DNA from: Oscillospiraceae bacterium
GTDB taxonomy: Bacteria; Bacillota; Clostridia; Oscillospirales; Acutalibacteraceae
Direction: 5' to 3'
Length of the DNA: 5,345 bases
Assembly (NCBI GenBank): GCA_009783605.1
Contig: WRDE01000169.1
Span: 1 to 5,345, forward strand
How positions within the stretch are numbered: position 1 is the stretch's first letter; the number at the start of each line of letters is the position of its first letter. A program made the translations under genes and the position numbers. The notes under the pieces were generated by a model, which saw only the letters and a list, made by a program, of their open reading frames with translations, made no database searches and was not told where the DNA came from. Shown piece after piece: positions 1 to 5,345 of this stretch.

Positions 1-2806
1 AGGTGGCCTGGATCTCGGCGCTGGTCCACCATTTCATGAATTCCCAGGCCGACTGTTCATCCTCGCAGTCCCGGAGCATACAGACGGCGGAGCCGCCGGA
101 GGTGGAGGCGTTGTTGATATCCTCCGGATCCTCCGGATAGTTTGGTCCCGGCGTGCCGGGCAGCGGCGCCATCGCCCATTTGCCCCGGATTTCGGGGGCG
201 AAGAGGGTCATCTGGTTGTAGGTGGTGTAATCCACGATAGCCAGCGGCATCTGCCCGTTGCGGAACCGGTTGGCGAAGTCGAATTCGGTGGGGAATTTAT
301 ACAGCGTGAAGTAGTCCATCATCTGGGCGAAAGCCAGCACCGCGTCCTGCCGGTCAAGGTTGGCGTATTTGCCGTCCTCCCGGTACAGCTCCAGCCCCCG
401 CTGGTACATCATCATCAGCAGCGCGTTCAGATCGTGGGGGATGCCGATCTCCATATTCTTCTTTTGCAGCTCCTTGGCCGTCTGTTCCAGCTCATACCAG
501 GTCCGGGGCACCGTCAGGTCCAACTGCTCGAAGATATCGGTGCGGTAGAAGAGCATATTGAAGCTCTGGGTTTCGGGAAGGGCGTAGGTTTTACCCATAT
601 AAGCAAACGGTACGACGGCGCTCTCTTTGAACCGCGAGGTCACCACCTCCTCATAGTCGGGGAAGTGGCCGACATCCTTGACGGCGTTGCGGATGGCGTA
701 GTTGATCGGGTCGCCCATCCCCATGCCGAGAGAGACGTCGGGGCCGCGTTTGGCCAGCACCGAGGGCATGATGGTGCCGCCGGTGACCAATTGGAGGTTG
801 ACGCTGATACCGGTTTCGGGGGTGAATTTGGAGTCGATCAGGTCCCGGGTGATGGTGGCCTGGTCCCGGCCGGAGCTGATCCAGACGGTGATGGCCGAAT
901 TGGTATCGGTCTCCTCAACGGCGCCCACCGACTGGTAGTCGATGACAAAGGAGGCGAAAAAGGACTGTAATCCGAAAACAAAGTTTTTGAAGAATCCGAA
1001 GTTGGGTTCCGGCGCCGGCTGGTCGGCGGGGACAAAGGCCAGATAGTCGGCTTCCAACGGCTGGGCGGAGGAATTCAGGATCCAGGTGCCCATCGCCGCC
1101 ACATTGTCCTTGAACATATTGAACCGCCGGGCGATCTCCCGGGGCCGGTCGACCATCCGCTGCACCATATACTGCAGCGTCTCCAACTGGGCGACCCGCT
1201 CGCCTTTTTCGCCGGAGAGGCGCTGGATCTCATTGGAGATGGCCAGCAGCTCGTTGGCCTGGACCCCCATCTCCTCCAGCACATCCGGGATCAGCTTGTC
1301 AAACTTATAATCCCGCCAGGCGTCGGGGTTGGGACCGGTCATCATCAGGATTTTCAGATAACAGGCGTTGAGGCTGGAGACCACGTCCTGCACCCGGCGC
1401 AGCACGTCGTTCATCGCCCCGAGCACCGATTCCAACCGGATGATGTAGGTTCTGCCGCTTTCAAAATAGAACTCATAATCCTGTTCGCCGTCGCCGAGGG
1501 TGACCGATTTCCAGTCGGTGGAATACCGGAAGGGCAGCGAGGCGGCCTCGGCAAAGGGCAGCTCGCCGTCGATGGTCAGCTTCCGGTAGGATTCGGCGCC
1601 GGAATTGACGTTCTGGCGGCAGCGCAGGTTGATGGTATACAGCCCGGAGGCCTCGGGGGTGAACTCCCAGTCGACCCAACTGCCCATATTCGCCCATTTG
1701 GGGCCGCCCAGCGTGTTGTGGATAATGTGGTAGATATCCTGCGGCTGGGTGGCGGAGGAGGAACGGTCGCTGACCGGATAGTTGGATTTTTCGTTTTTAC
1801 GCAGGGGCTGCTCCGCCTGCTGGATAAAAATCTCGGCGTCGGCGGGTTTATAGCCGCTGGCGGCATAACCGGCTTTGACCTCTTCGTAAGAAGGGGCCGG
1901 CGTCTCATTATAAAAGGTAAAGGACTCGATCAGTATCGGCTCCCGCACCGACGTCAGCGTCAGTATGTTCTCGCCCTCTTCAAAGTAAAACAGGAGGGGT
2001 TCCGGGAAATAGCCGATGGAATCGCGGAAGGGCGCCTCAATCCAGGTTTTTATCTCCACCTGGAGCGGGCGGATATCGTTGCCGTTGATGTCCTTGGGTT
2101 TATCCTTGGCCTGATCCCGGAAAACCCGGTCGAAGATCAGAAATTCCGACTCGTCAAAGGCCTTTTTGCCGTTGACAGCCAGCCTCTTCTCGATCCGGCC
2201 GGCTTTTCCCCCTTCGGTATAATACCGCATCCGGATGCTGTACATGCCGGTCTTCGGGATATTGACGGTAAAGCTGACCGCGCCCTCCTCGCCGATATAC
2301 AGCCCGTCGGCGAGAGAGCCCTCAATCTGTCCCCGGGGATAGATCTCGACCTCGGCGGGGTTTATCGGGCCGGTTTCCGGCGGAGCTTCCGGTTCGGGTT
2401 CTTCGGCCTCCCCGTCAGCGTCTTCCGGCTCACCGGGTTCACCGGGCTCTTCAGCTTCCTCAGGCTCTTCAGGCGGTTGCTCCGGAACAAACATCCCGAG
2501 GGTATACGACTCGGCTGCGTAGACAGTAAACTCCTCGCCGGCAGGGGCGGTGTCCTTATGTTTTTCCAAATAGGCGACATATCCGGTAGGGGAGGCGTTG
2601 GCGGCGGCGCCGCCGACCCCCATTTTATCCGGTGTGCCGGAAGACGGTTTACTGTCTTCGGCGCTGCCGGGAAGAATACTTCCGGCGGCTATCAGCAGGC
2701 ATAACAGCAGACACAGCAGCCGTTTGGATGAAAAACCAACCGGCCGGCCTCTTGCTCCTTTCCTGTCCGGCTCGGTCATGCGCGGGGCGGGGCTGCGAAA
2801 AGACAT
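1..2806 (-). CDS. Large multidomain extracellular solute-binding protein (ABC sugar-binding, family 1) with CBM-like N-terminal domains, 3' end cut off
   Basis: The frame is open from the ATG at 2806 to the window edge (935 codons, no stop). The start is supported by AGGAGG 7 nt upstream. Residues 1-28 form a long basic n-region, and KRLLCLLLCLLIAAG (29-42) is the hydrophobic core with a likely signal peptidase I site near GSA-ED (48-51); there is no lipobox. Residues 109-147 are an acidic Pro/Glu linker. Residues about 150-305 and 325-463 look like two related beta-sandwich, carbohydrate-binding-module-like regions (GMYSIRMRYY, GLYTINLR, each followed by an NG/DG turn). Residues about 464-628 are mostly helical. 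From about 638 (ITVWISSGRDQ) a family 1 solute-binding domain begins, with RGPDV (687-691), YALPETQSFNMLFYRTDIF (741-759) and the C-terminal WEFMKWWTSAEIQ signature (921-933). By family knowledge only a short C-terminal tail should be missing. The inferred role is capture of an oligosaccharide for an ABC importer. The substrate is unknown and no permease gene is visible. Confidence 0.9.
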   Translation of the reverse strand, partial: MSFRSPAPRMTEPDRKGARGRPVGFSSKRLLCLLLCLLIAAGSILPGSAEDSKPSSGTPDKMGVGGAAANASPTGYVAYLEKHKDTAPAGEEFTVYAAESYTLGMFVPEQPPEEPEEAEEPGEPGEPEDADGEAEEPEPEAPPETGPINPAEVEIYPRGQIEGSLADGLYIGEEGAVSFTVNIPKTGMYSIRMRYYTEGGKAGRIEKRLAVNGKKAFDESEFLIFDRVFRDQAKDKPKDINGNDIRPLQVEIKTWIEAPFRDSIGYFPEPLLFYFEEGENILTLTSVREPILIESFTFYNETPAPSYEEVKAGYAASGYKPADAEIFIQQAEQPLRKNEKSNYPVSDRSSSATQPQDIYHIIHNTLGGPKWANMGSWVDWEFTPEASGLYTINLRCRQNVNSGAESYRKLTIDGELPFAEAASLPFRYSTDWKSVTLGDGEQDYEFYFESGRTYIIRLESVLGAMNDVLRRVQDVVSSLNACYLKILMMTGPNPDAWRDYKFDKLIPDVLEEMGVQANELLAISNEIQRLSGEKGERVAQLETLQYMVQRMVDRPREIARRFNMFKDNVAAMGTWILNSSAQPLEADYLAFVPADQPAPEPNFGFFKNFVFGLQSFFASFVIDYQSVGAVEETDTNSAITVWISSGRDQATITRDLIDSKFTPETGISVNLQLVTGGTIMPSVLAKRGPDVSLGMGMGDPINYAIRNAVKDVGHFPDYEEVVTSRFKESAVVPFAYMGKTYALPETQSFNMLFYRTDIFEQLDLTVPRTWYELEQTAKELQKKNMEIGIPHDLNALLMMMYQRGLELYREDGKYANLDRQDAVLAFAQMMDYFTLYKFPTEFDFANRFRNGQMPLAIVDYTTYNQMTLFAPEIRGKWAMAPLPGTPGPNYPEDPEDINNASTSGGSAVCMLRDCEDEQSAWEFMKWWTSAEIQAT

Positions 2807-2964
2807 GACGTTCCCTCCTAAGATATTGCTGCGCAACCGTGAATGACGGTCCCATTCCCTGCGGAAACAGGACGGATTGGCCGGTTTGACGCCGGAATTG
2901 GCGTAAAAAAAGAGACGGACGGCCTTTGTTCCTGTCAGTTTACCCGAATTGCACAAAATCACAT
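2807..2964 (-). other. Long 5' leader of the large solute-binding protein mRNA
   Basis: If transcription starts about 7 nt after the -10 box (near 2964), the leader is about 158 nt. It holds a seven-T tract (plus-strand A's at 2905-2911) followed in the mRNA by a short hairpin ACGCC/GGCGT (2889-2904, 6-nt loop). Nearer the start codon is a second hairpin ACCGT/ACGGT (2836-2850, 5-nt loop), which ends 17 nt upstream of the ribosome binding site. No known riboswitch was recognised. The T tract lies before, not after, the first hairpin, so this is not a standard attenuator. The leader boundary is inferred from the promoter. Confidence 0.4.
2814..2819 (-). promoter_or_regulatory. Ribosome binding site of the large solute-binding protein
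   Basis: AGGAGG on the minus strand lies 7 nt before the ATG at 2806. It selects this start over the in-frame ATG at codon 10, which has no comparable site. Confidence 0.85.
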
Positions 2965-2970
2965 AAAGTA

Positions 2971-2999
2971 AATATAGCATAATCATCAAATCATGTCAA
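2971..2999 (-). promoter_or_regulatory. Sigma-A type promoter with extended -10 for the large solute-binding protein
   Basis: Read on the minus strand, TTGACA (2999-2994) is a perfect -35 box. It is followed by a 17-bp spacer ending in TGC and then TATATT (2976-2971), which matches five of six consensus bases. The TGC immediately before the -10 gives an extended -10 motif. Predicted transcription start is near 2964. The -35 box lies inside the 2989-3006 palindrome, so a bound protein there would compete with RNA polymerase. Confidence 0.75.
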
Positions 3000-3006
3000 C
3001 ATGATT
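2989..3006. promoter_or_regulatory. Perfect 18-bp palindrome, candidate operator over the -35 box
   Basis: AATCATGT and ACATGATT are exact inverted 8-bp arms around a 2-bp centre (CA). The site covers the whole -35 hexamer of the leftward promoter, which is the usual position for a repressor operator. An extra AATCAT half-copy at 2981-2986 lies in the spacer of the same promoter. The regulator is not in the window and its family cannot be told from the site. Palindromes of this kind are bound by dimeric helix-turn-helix regulators; its use here is inferred. Confidence 0.5.
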
Positions 3007-3011
3007 AACGA

Positions 3012-3031
3012 GAAAAAAGTGGAAAAAAGTG
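3012..3031. repeat. Tandem decamer GAAAAAAGTG x2
   Basis: Two exact adjacent copies of GAAAAAAGTG lie between the palindrome and the heptamer tracts, in the region shared by the two divergent promoters. On the minus strand this sits just upstream of the -35 box, where an A/T-rich element could act as an UP element. The copy number is too low to infer more. Confidence 0.5.
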
Positions 3032-3056
3032 GATTGATTATCGAAGTTCACTAAAT

Positions 3057-3127
3057 TAGGGAATAAGGGACAGGGAATAGAAAAATCATATAACCCCGAT
3101 TCCCTGTTTCCTGTTCCCTATTCCCTG
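3057..3127. repeat. Inverted pair of heptamer tracts able to form a long imperfect stem
   Basis: The right arm is four tandem heptamers TTCCCTG, TTTCCTG, TTCCCTA, TTCCCTG (3100-3127). The left arm holds three related heptamers in opposite orientation, TAGGGAA, TAAGGGA, CAGGGAA (3057-3077). CAGGGAA (3071-3077) pairs exactly with 3100-3106, and TAGGGAA (3057-3063) pairs exactly with 3114-3120; the middle heptamers pair with one mismatch and G-T wobbles. The loop is 22 nt (3078-3099). The element lies upstream of both promoters, so it is not in either predicted mRNA and is not a terminator of a visible gene. It could be a dispersed intergenic repeat, a DNA-level cruciform or a set of protein sites. 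Confidence 0.6.
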
Positions 3128-3139
3128 ATAAAAAATCTA

Positions 3140-3168
3140 TTGACAATCCTGCCGAAATCATTTATGCT
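3140..3168 (+). promoter_or_regulatory. Sigma-A type promoter for the lipoprotein and GH2 genes
   Basis: TTGACA (3140-3145) is a perfect -35 box. A 17-bp spacer follows, then TATGCT (3163-3168), which matches four of six consensus bases. An A-rich stretch (3129-3135) precedes the -35. Predicted transcription start is near 3175, giving a leader of about 77 nt that begins with the hairpin at 3182-3204. Confidence 0.7.
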
Positions 3169-3181
3169 GGTTACAGAATCG

Positions 3182-3204
3182 GTGCCGGCGGAAAATGCCG
3201 GCAC
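3182..3204 (+). promoter_or_regulatory. Perfect 8-bp stem-loop at the 5' end of the lipoprotein mRNA leader
   Basis: GTGCCGGC and GCCGGCAC pair exactly around a 7-nt loop GGAAAAT. It starts about 7 nt after the predicted transcription start. There is no T-run after it (the next bases are AAAACTGC), so it is not an intrinsic terminator. A 5'-terminal hairpin of this kind could protect the mRNA from decay. As DNA it could also be a binding site just downstream of the promoter. Both roles are inferred. Confidence 0.55.
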
Positions 3205-3235
3205 AAAACTGCTATTAATAAAAGGTTATTAGAAG

Positions 3236-3242
3236 AAAGGAG
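3236..3242 (+). promoter_or_regulatory. Ribosome binding site that fixes the TTG start of the lipoprotein
   Basis: AAAGGAG ends 9 nt before TTG at 3252. No ATG or GTG is available in frame at this distance, and the next ATG lies inside the hydrophobic signal segment. The TTG start is therefore the only one that preserves a full signal peptide. Confidence 0.75.
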
Positions 3243-3251
3243 TCTTTTGTT

Positions 3252-4682
3252 TTGAAGCGATCTAAAAAATCCTGGCTGAGAGGGACGGCGCTGGCGGTGG
3301 TCATGTTGATGGCGCTGTCTTTGGTTGCCTGCGGAAAAGGCGGCCAGAGCTCCGGATGGCTGCTGCCCAACGGCGACAACGAGAAAACGGTGGATCTGGG
3401 CGGCTATGAATTCTTCGTGAGCGACTATTACTCCACCCGCTGGGCACCGCCTGCCGGCGAGACCCCGCAGTTTGACGAGACGCTGCGGATCGTCGAGGAG
3501 GTGGAAACCCTGTATAACTGCAAGATCACCCATGTGGAGCAGAATGTCAGCGAGCTGATCTCAAAAGTCCAGCCGGAGGTGATGGCCGGCAATAAATATG
3601 TCGATCTGATCATCACCACCATGTGGAACCACGGCAAGCTGATCGGCAGCAACGTGCTGGGCGACCTGCAGGATCTGACCACCGTCAACTGGGAGAATCC
3701 CTGGTGGAACCAGAATCTGATGCGGGCTGCTACCGTCAACGGCAGGGTGCTGGCCGGCGCCTGCCCGTTTACCAGCCATACCTATCTGACCTGGTCTTGC
3801 TATTTCAACAAGCAGATCTGGGATGAGTTGGGATATGAGGATCCCTATGAATTGGTGCGGCAGGGCAAATGGACCTATCCGCGGTTTATCGAATTCGCCA
3901 AGGGGGCGATGCTCGACCGGGACGGCAACGGCATCGTCGACTCTTTCGACGACCGCTGGGGTATGGTGGGTCCCGTAGACGACTACTGTCGGGGGGTCTT
4001 TATAGCCAACGGCGCCCACTTTTACCAGACCAACGACATGGGCCAGGTGGAGCTGGCGTCGGATACCCCCCATGCCATCGATGTTGTCGCGATGCTGCGC
4101 AAGATGATCAGGGAGGATAAGATTCACGACACCAAGCTGAACGGCAAAGGCGCTTTTACAGATATCATCGGCTCCTTTATCGACAACCATTCGCTGTTTA
4201 TCGTCTGCAGTCCCGGCGAGGGGGCGCTGCGGGAGATGGGAGCCGATTTCGGGTTCCTGCCCCAGCCCAAATTCGATGATGCGCAGGAGAATTACAGCGG
4301 CGGTGTCGACCATAACGCGCCGCTGTTCGGCATCCCCAGTCCGCTGGCCGCCAACAAGAGCGAAATGGACAGTGTCGGGTATATCATGGAGGCGCTGGCC
4401 CGCCGGTTCCACGCGGTCGAGGTGCTGCAGATGGACGACTGGCGGGATACCCTCTGGCGGGACGACGACAGCGACGAGATGATGCGCAATTACGTATACG
4501 GCCGGGGCGGTTATGACCTGGCGCTGATTGCCAAGGATGTCAACGGGCCACTCGGCAGACCGATCTGGCTCATGCGGGATGCGGTTTACGGCTCGGTTGT
4601 CGACTATGCGTCGGCTATCGAAGCGGAGGCGGATGTTATCCGGCGAGAAATGGCGAAATTCGGCAAATTCGATGATCAATAA
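3252..4682 (+). CDS. ABC transporter extracellular solute-binding lipoprotein (sugar-binding, family 1-like)
   Basis: This 476-residue protein, started at TTG, should be anchored outside the membrane and deliver a sugar or oligosaccharide to an ABC permease. Residues 1-10 are basic (KRSKKSWLR), 11-26 hydrophobic, and LVAC (24-27) is a lipobox with Cys27 as the lipidated residue. A low-complexity spacer follows, and the fold begins near GGYEFFVSDYY (50-60). Family-like features are ETLRIVEEVETLYNCKI (76-92), the VDLIITTM strand (117-124), WSCYFNKQIWDELG (181-194) and GKWTYPRFIEFAKGAM (205-220). DRDGNGIVDSFD (222-233) is an EF-hand-like calcium loop, as seen in many sugar-binding proteins. The C-terminal half carries the G-rich segment 350-366 (NAPLFGIPSPL). 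Length is normal for the family. It reads away from the large binding protein and is followed 84 bp later by a GH2 gene, not by permeases. Function class is well supported; substrate is unknown. Confidence 0.88.
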   Translation: MKRSKKSWLRGTALAVVMLMALSLVACGKGGQSSGWLLPNGDNEKTVDLGGYEFFVSDYYSTRWAPPAGETPQFDETLRIVEEVETLYNCKITHVEQNVSELISKVQPEVMAGNKYVDLIITTMWNHGKLIGSNVLGDLQDLTTVNWENPWWNQNLMRAATVNGRVLAGACPFTSHTYLTWSCYFNKQIWDELGYEDPYELVRQGKWTYPRFIEFAKGAMLDRDGNGIVDSFDDRWGMVGPVDDYCRGVFIANGAHFYQTNDMGQVELASDTPHAIDVVAMLRKMIREDKIHDTKLNGKGAFTDIIGSFIDNHSLFIVCSPGEGALREMGADFGFLPQPKFDDAQENYSGGVDHNAPLFGIPSPLAANKSEMDSVGYIMEALARRFHAVEVLQMDDWRDTLWRDDDSDEMMRNYVYGRGGYDLALIAKDVNGPLGRPIWLMRDAVYGSVVDYASAIEAEADVIRREMAKFGKFDDQ

Positions 4683-4704
4683 TCTTATATACGCGAATAA
4701 TTTT

Positions 4705-4733
4705 GCAGGGGCGGGCCTCGTGTCCGCCTCTGC
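4705..4733. repeat. GC-rich 12-bp hairpin between the lipoprotein and GH2 genes
   Basis: GCAGGGGCGGGC (4705-4716) pairs with GTCCGCCTCTGC (4722-4733) over 12 positions, two of them G-T wobbles, around the loop CTCGT. It lies in an otherwise AT-rich 84-bp gap. No T-run follows on either strand, so it is not a typical intrinsic terminator. It resembles the GC-rich palindromic units scattered between genes in some Clostridia (from memory, not checked). In the mRNA it could stabilise the upstream message or lower downstream expression, which would suit high binding-protein and lower enzyme levels. Confidence 0.5.
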
Positions 4734-4752
4734 CTATAATAATTTTAATAAT

Positions 4753-4758
4753 GAGGTG
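4753..4758 (+). promoter_or_regulatory. Ribosome binding site of the GH2 gene
   Basis: GAGGTG lies 8 nt before ATG at 4767. The ATG at 4751 overlapping it runs into a stop after seven codons, so 4767 is the start. Confidence 0.7.
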
Positions 4759-4766
4759 CCCATATC

Positions 4767-5345
4767 ATGCGTAACACAACCTGTCTGAACGGATTCTGGG
4801 ATTTCTCCCCGGCTTCATCATTAGAAGAAGCGCCGCCCGCGGCGTATGACGGCCGGATCTGCGTGCCGTCGCCGTTCAACGTCAACAGCTTTTCCCATTC
4901 CTATAACAAACACATCGCCGGCGAGTCGGTCACGGTCCAGGGCGGCGATTTCCGGCTGTATCCGGAATATCCCGTCGAGTGGGACAGCGCACAGGCCGGC
5001 TATTACCGGCGGACCTTCACCGTGCCGGCCGAAGCCGCCGGCCAGCGGGTGTTCCTGCGGTTCGACGCGGTGGCCTACCGCAGCCGGTACTGGGTCAACG
5101 GGCAGCAAATCGGCGAGGATTGCGAGGGCTTCCTGCCGATCGAATGGGAGATCACCGATTTCGTCAAGTTCGGCGCGGAAAACGAGCTGGTCGTCGGCGC
5201 CGAACGGCTGAGTATGCTGGTCTGGAAGGACGCCGACGGGCGGAATCGCTGCGACTACCCCCACGGCTCCTTCTGGGGCGGCCACATCGCCGGCATCTGG
5301 CAGGACTGCTGGTTAGATATCCGCCCGGCGATTTTCGTGCCCGAT
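4767..5345 (+). CDS. Glycoside hydrolase family 2 protein, N-terminal sugar-binding domain, 3' end cut off
   Basis: The frame is open from ATG 4767 to the right edge (193 codons). The protein begins directly with LNGFWDFSP (7-15), the usual opening of the GH2 jelly-roll domain, and has no signal peptide, so a cytoplasmic enzyme is likely. Further signatures are VPSPFNVNSF (33-42), GYYRRTFTVP (78-87), VFLRFDAVAYRSRYWVNGQQIG (95-116) and GSFWGGHIAGIWQDCWLDI (167-185), where GIWQDCWL is the characteristic end of this domain. The immunoglobulin-like and TIM-barrel domains with the two catalytic glutamates lie outside the window, so the sugar specificity (beta-galactosidase, beta-glucuronidase, beta-mannosidase or another) cannot be decided. 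It follows the lipoprotein gene on the same strand and is probably co-transcribed with it from 3140-3168, which suggests it acts on the sugar that protein imports. Confidence 0.88.
   Translation, partial: MRNTTCLNGFWDFSPASSLEEAPPAAYDGRICVPSPFNVNSFSHSYNKHIAGESVTVQGGDFRLYPEYPVEWDSAQAGYYRRTFTVPAEAAGQRVFLRFDAVAYRSRYWVNGQQIGEDCEGFLPIEWEITDFVKFGAENELVVGAERLSMLVWKDADGRNRCDYPHGSFWGGHIAGIWQDCWLDIRPAIFVPD

Noticed and set aside
434..970. 178-codon plus-strand open frame
   Set aside because: It lies antisense to the solute-binding domain of the large gene, lacks a ribosome binding site, and its sequence looks like a reverse-frame shadow (GDGGLVPAGADPDGDG).
1718..2704. 328-codon plus-strand open frame
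   Set aside because: It is antisense to the large binding-protein gene, begins with GTG without a ribosome binding site, and its Gly/Arg/Phe-rich translation has no recognisable domain. GC-rich codon use on the other strand explains the open frame.
2949..2978. Rightward TTGCAC-18-TATAGC promoter-like sequence
   Set aside because: Both boxes match only four of six consensus bases with a longer spacer, and the much better promoter at 3140-3168 already serves the rightward genes.
3002..3052. Possible catabolite-responsive (cre) sites such as TGATTAACG and TGATTATCG
   Set aside because: The distance between TG and CG is one base too long for the cre consensus in both cases.
3057..3127. CRISPR-like or terminator reading of the heptamer tracts
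   Set aside because: Repeats are contiguous heptamers without spacers, which excludes CRISPR. No T-run follows the stem on either strand and it lies upstream of both promoters, which argues against a terminator.
3561..4679. 372-codon minus-strand open frame
   Set aside because: It is antisense to the clear lipoprotein gene, starts at TTG with no Shine-Dalgarno sequence, and shows no domain signature.
4735..4740. Perfect TATAAT just upstream of the GH2 gene
   Set aside because: There is no -35 box at the right distance (4712-4717 is CGGGCC), and the upstream TG is one base out of place for an extended -10. A separate GH2 promoter is possible but unsupported.
4821..5285. 154-codon minus-strand open frame
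   Set aside because: It is antisense to the GH2 domain, whose family motifs are unambiguous.

Overview
The window shows a carbohydrate-uptake and degradation locus, most likely from a GC-rich member of the Bacillota (an uncultured Clostridia-type or Paenibacillus-like organism). The evidence for this is strong AGGAGG-type ribosome binding sites, sigma-A style TTGACA-17-TATxxT promoters in an AT-rich divergent spacer, a TTG start codon, a Gram-positive style lipoprotein signal on a substrate-binding protein, and protein families common in plant- or glycan-degrading Clostridia. The host assignment is an inference from style, not from a marker gene.

Layout. Positions 1-2806 hold one very large gene on the minus strand, cut by the left edge. 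The visible 935 residues have a signal peptide, an acidic Pro/Glu linker, two carbohydrate-binding-module-like beta-sandwich regions, a helical segment, and an ABC-type family 1 solute-binding domain. Positions 2807-3251 are an AT-rich divergent control region with no gene. It contains a convincing promoter for each flank, a perfect 18-bp palindrome overlapping the -35 box of the minus promoter, a tandem decamer, a pair of inverted heptamer tracts that can fold into a long stem, and a perfect 8-bp hairpin at the start of the plus-strand leader. Positions 3252-4682 (plus) encode a 476-residue lipoprotein of the ABC sugar-binding family. After an 84-bp gap with a GC-rich hairpin, positions 4767-5345 (plus) encode the N-terminal sugar-binding domain of a glycoside hydrolase family 2 enzyme, cut by the right edge.

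How the genes may work together. The two extracytoplasmic binding proteins are expected to capture oligosaccharides outside the cell for ABC importers whose permease genes are not in this window. The GH2 enzyme has no visible signal peptide, so it probably cleaves the imported oligosaccharide in the cytoplasm. The divergent promoters and the palindrome suggest joint control by a sugar-responsive regulator encoded elsewhere. The substrate cannot be read from this sequence.

I see no RNA gene, CRISPR array, insertion sequence or transposase. Nothing here clearly amounts to a new system. The most noteworthy items are the multidomain binding protein with its acidic linker and the structured control region.
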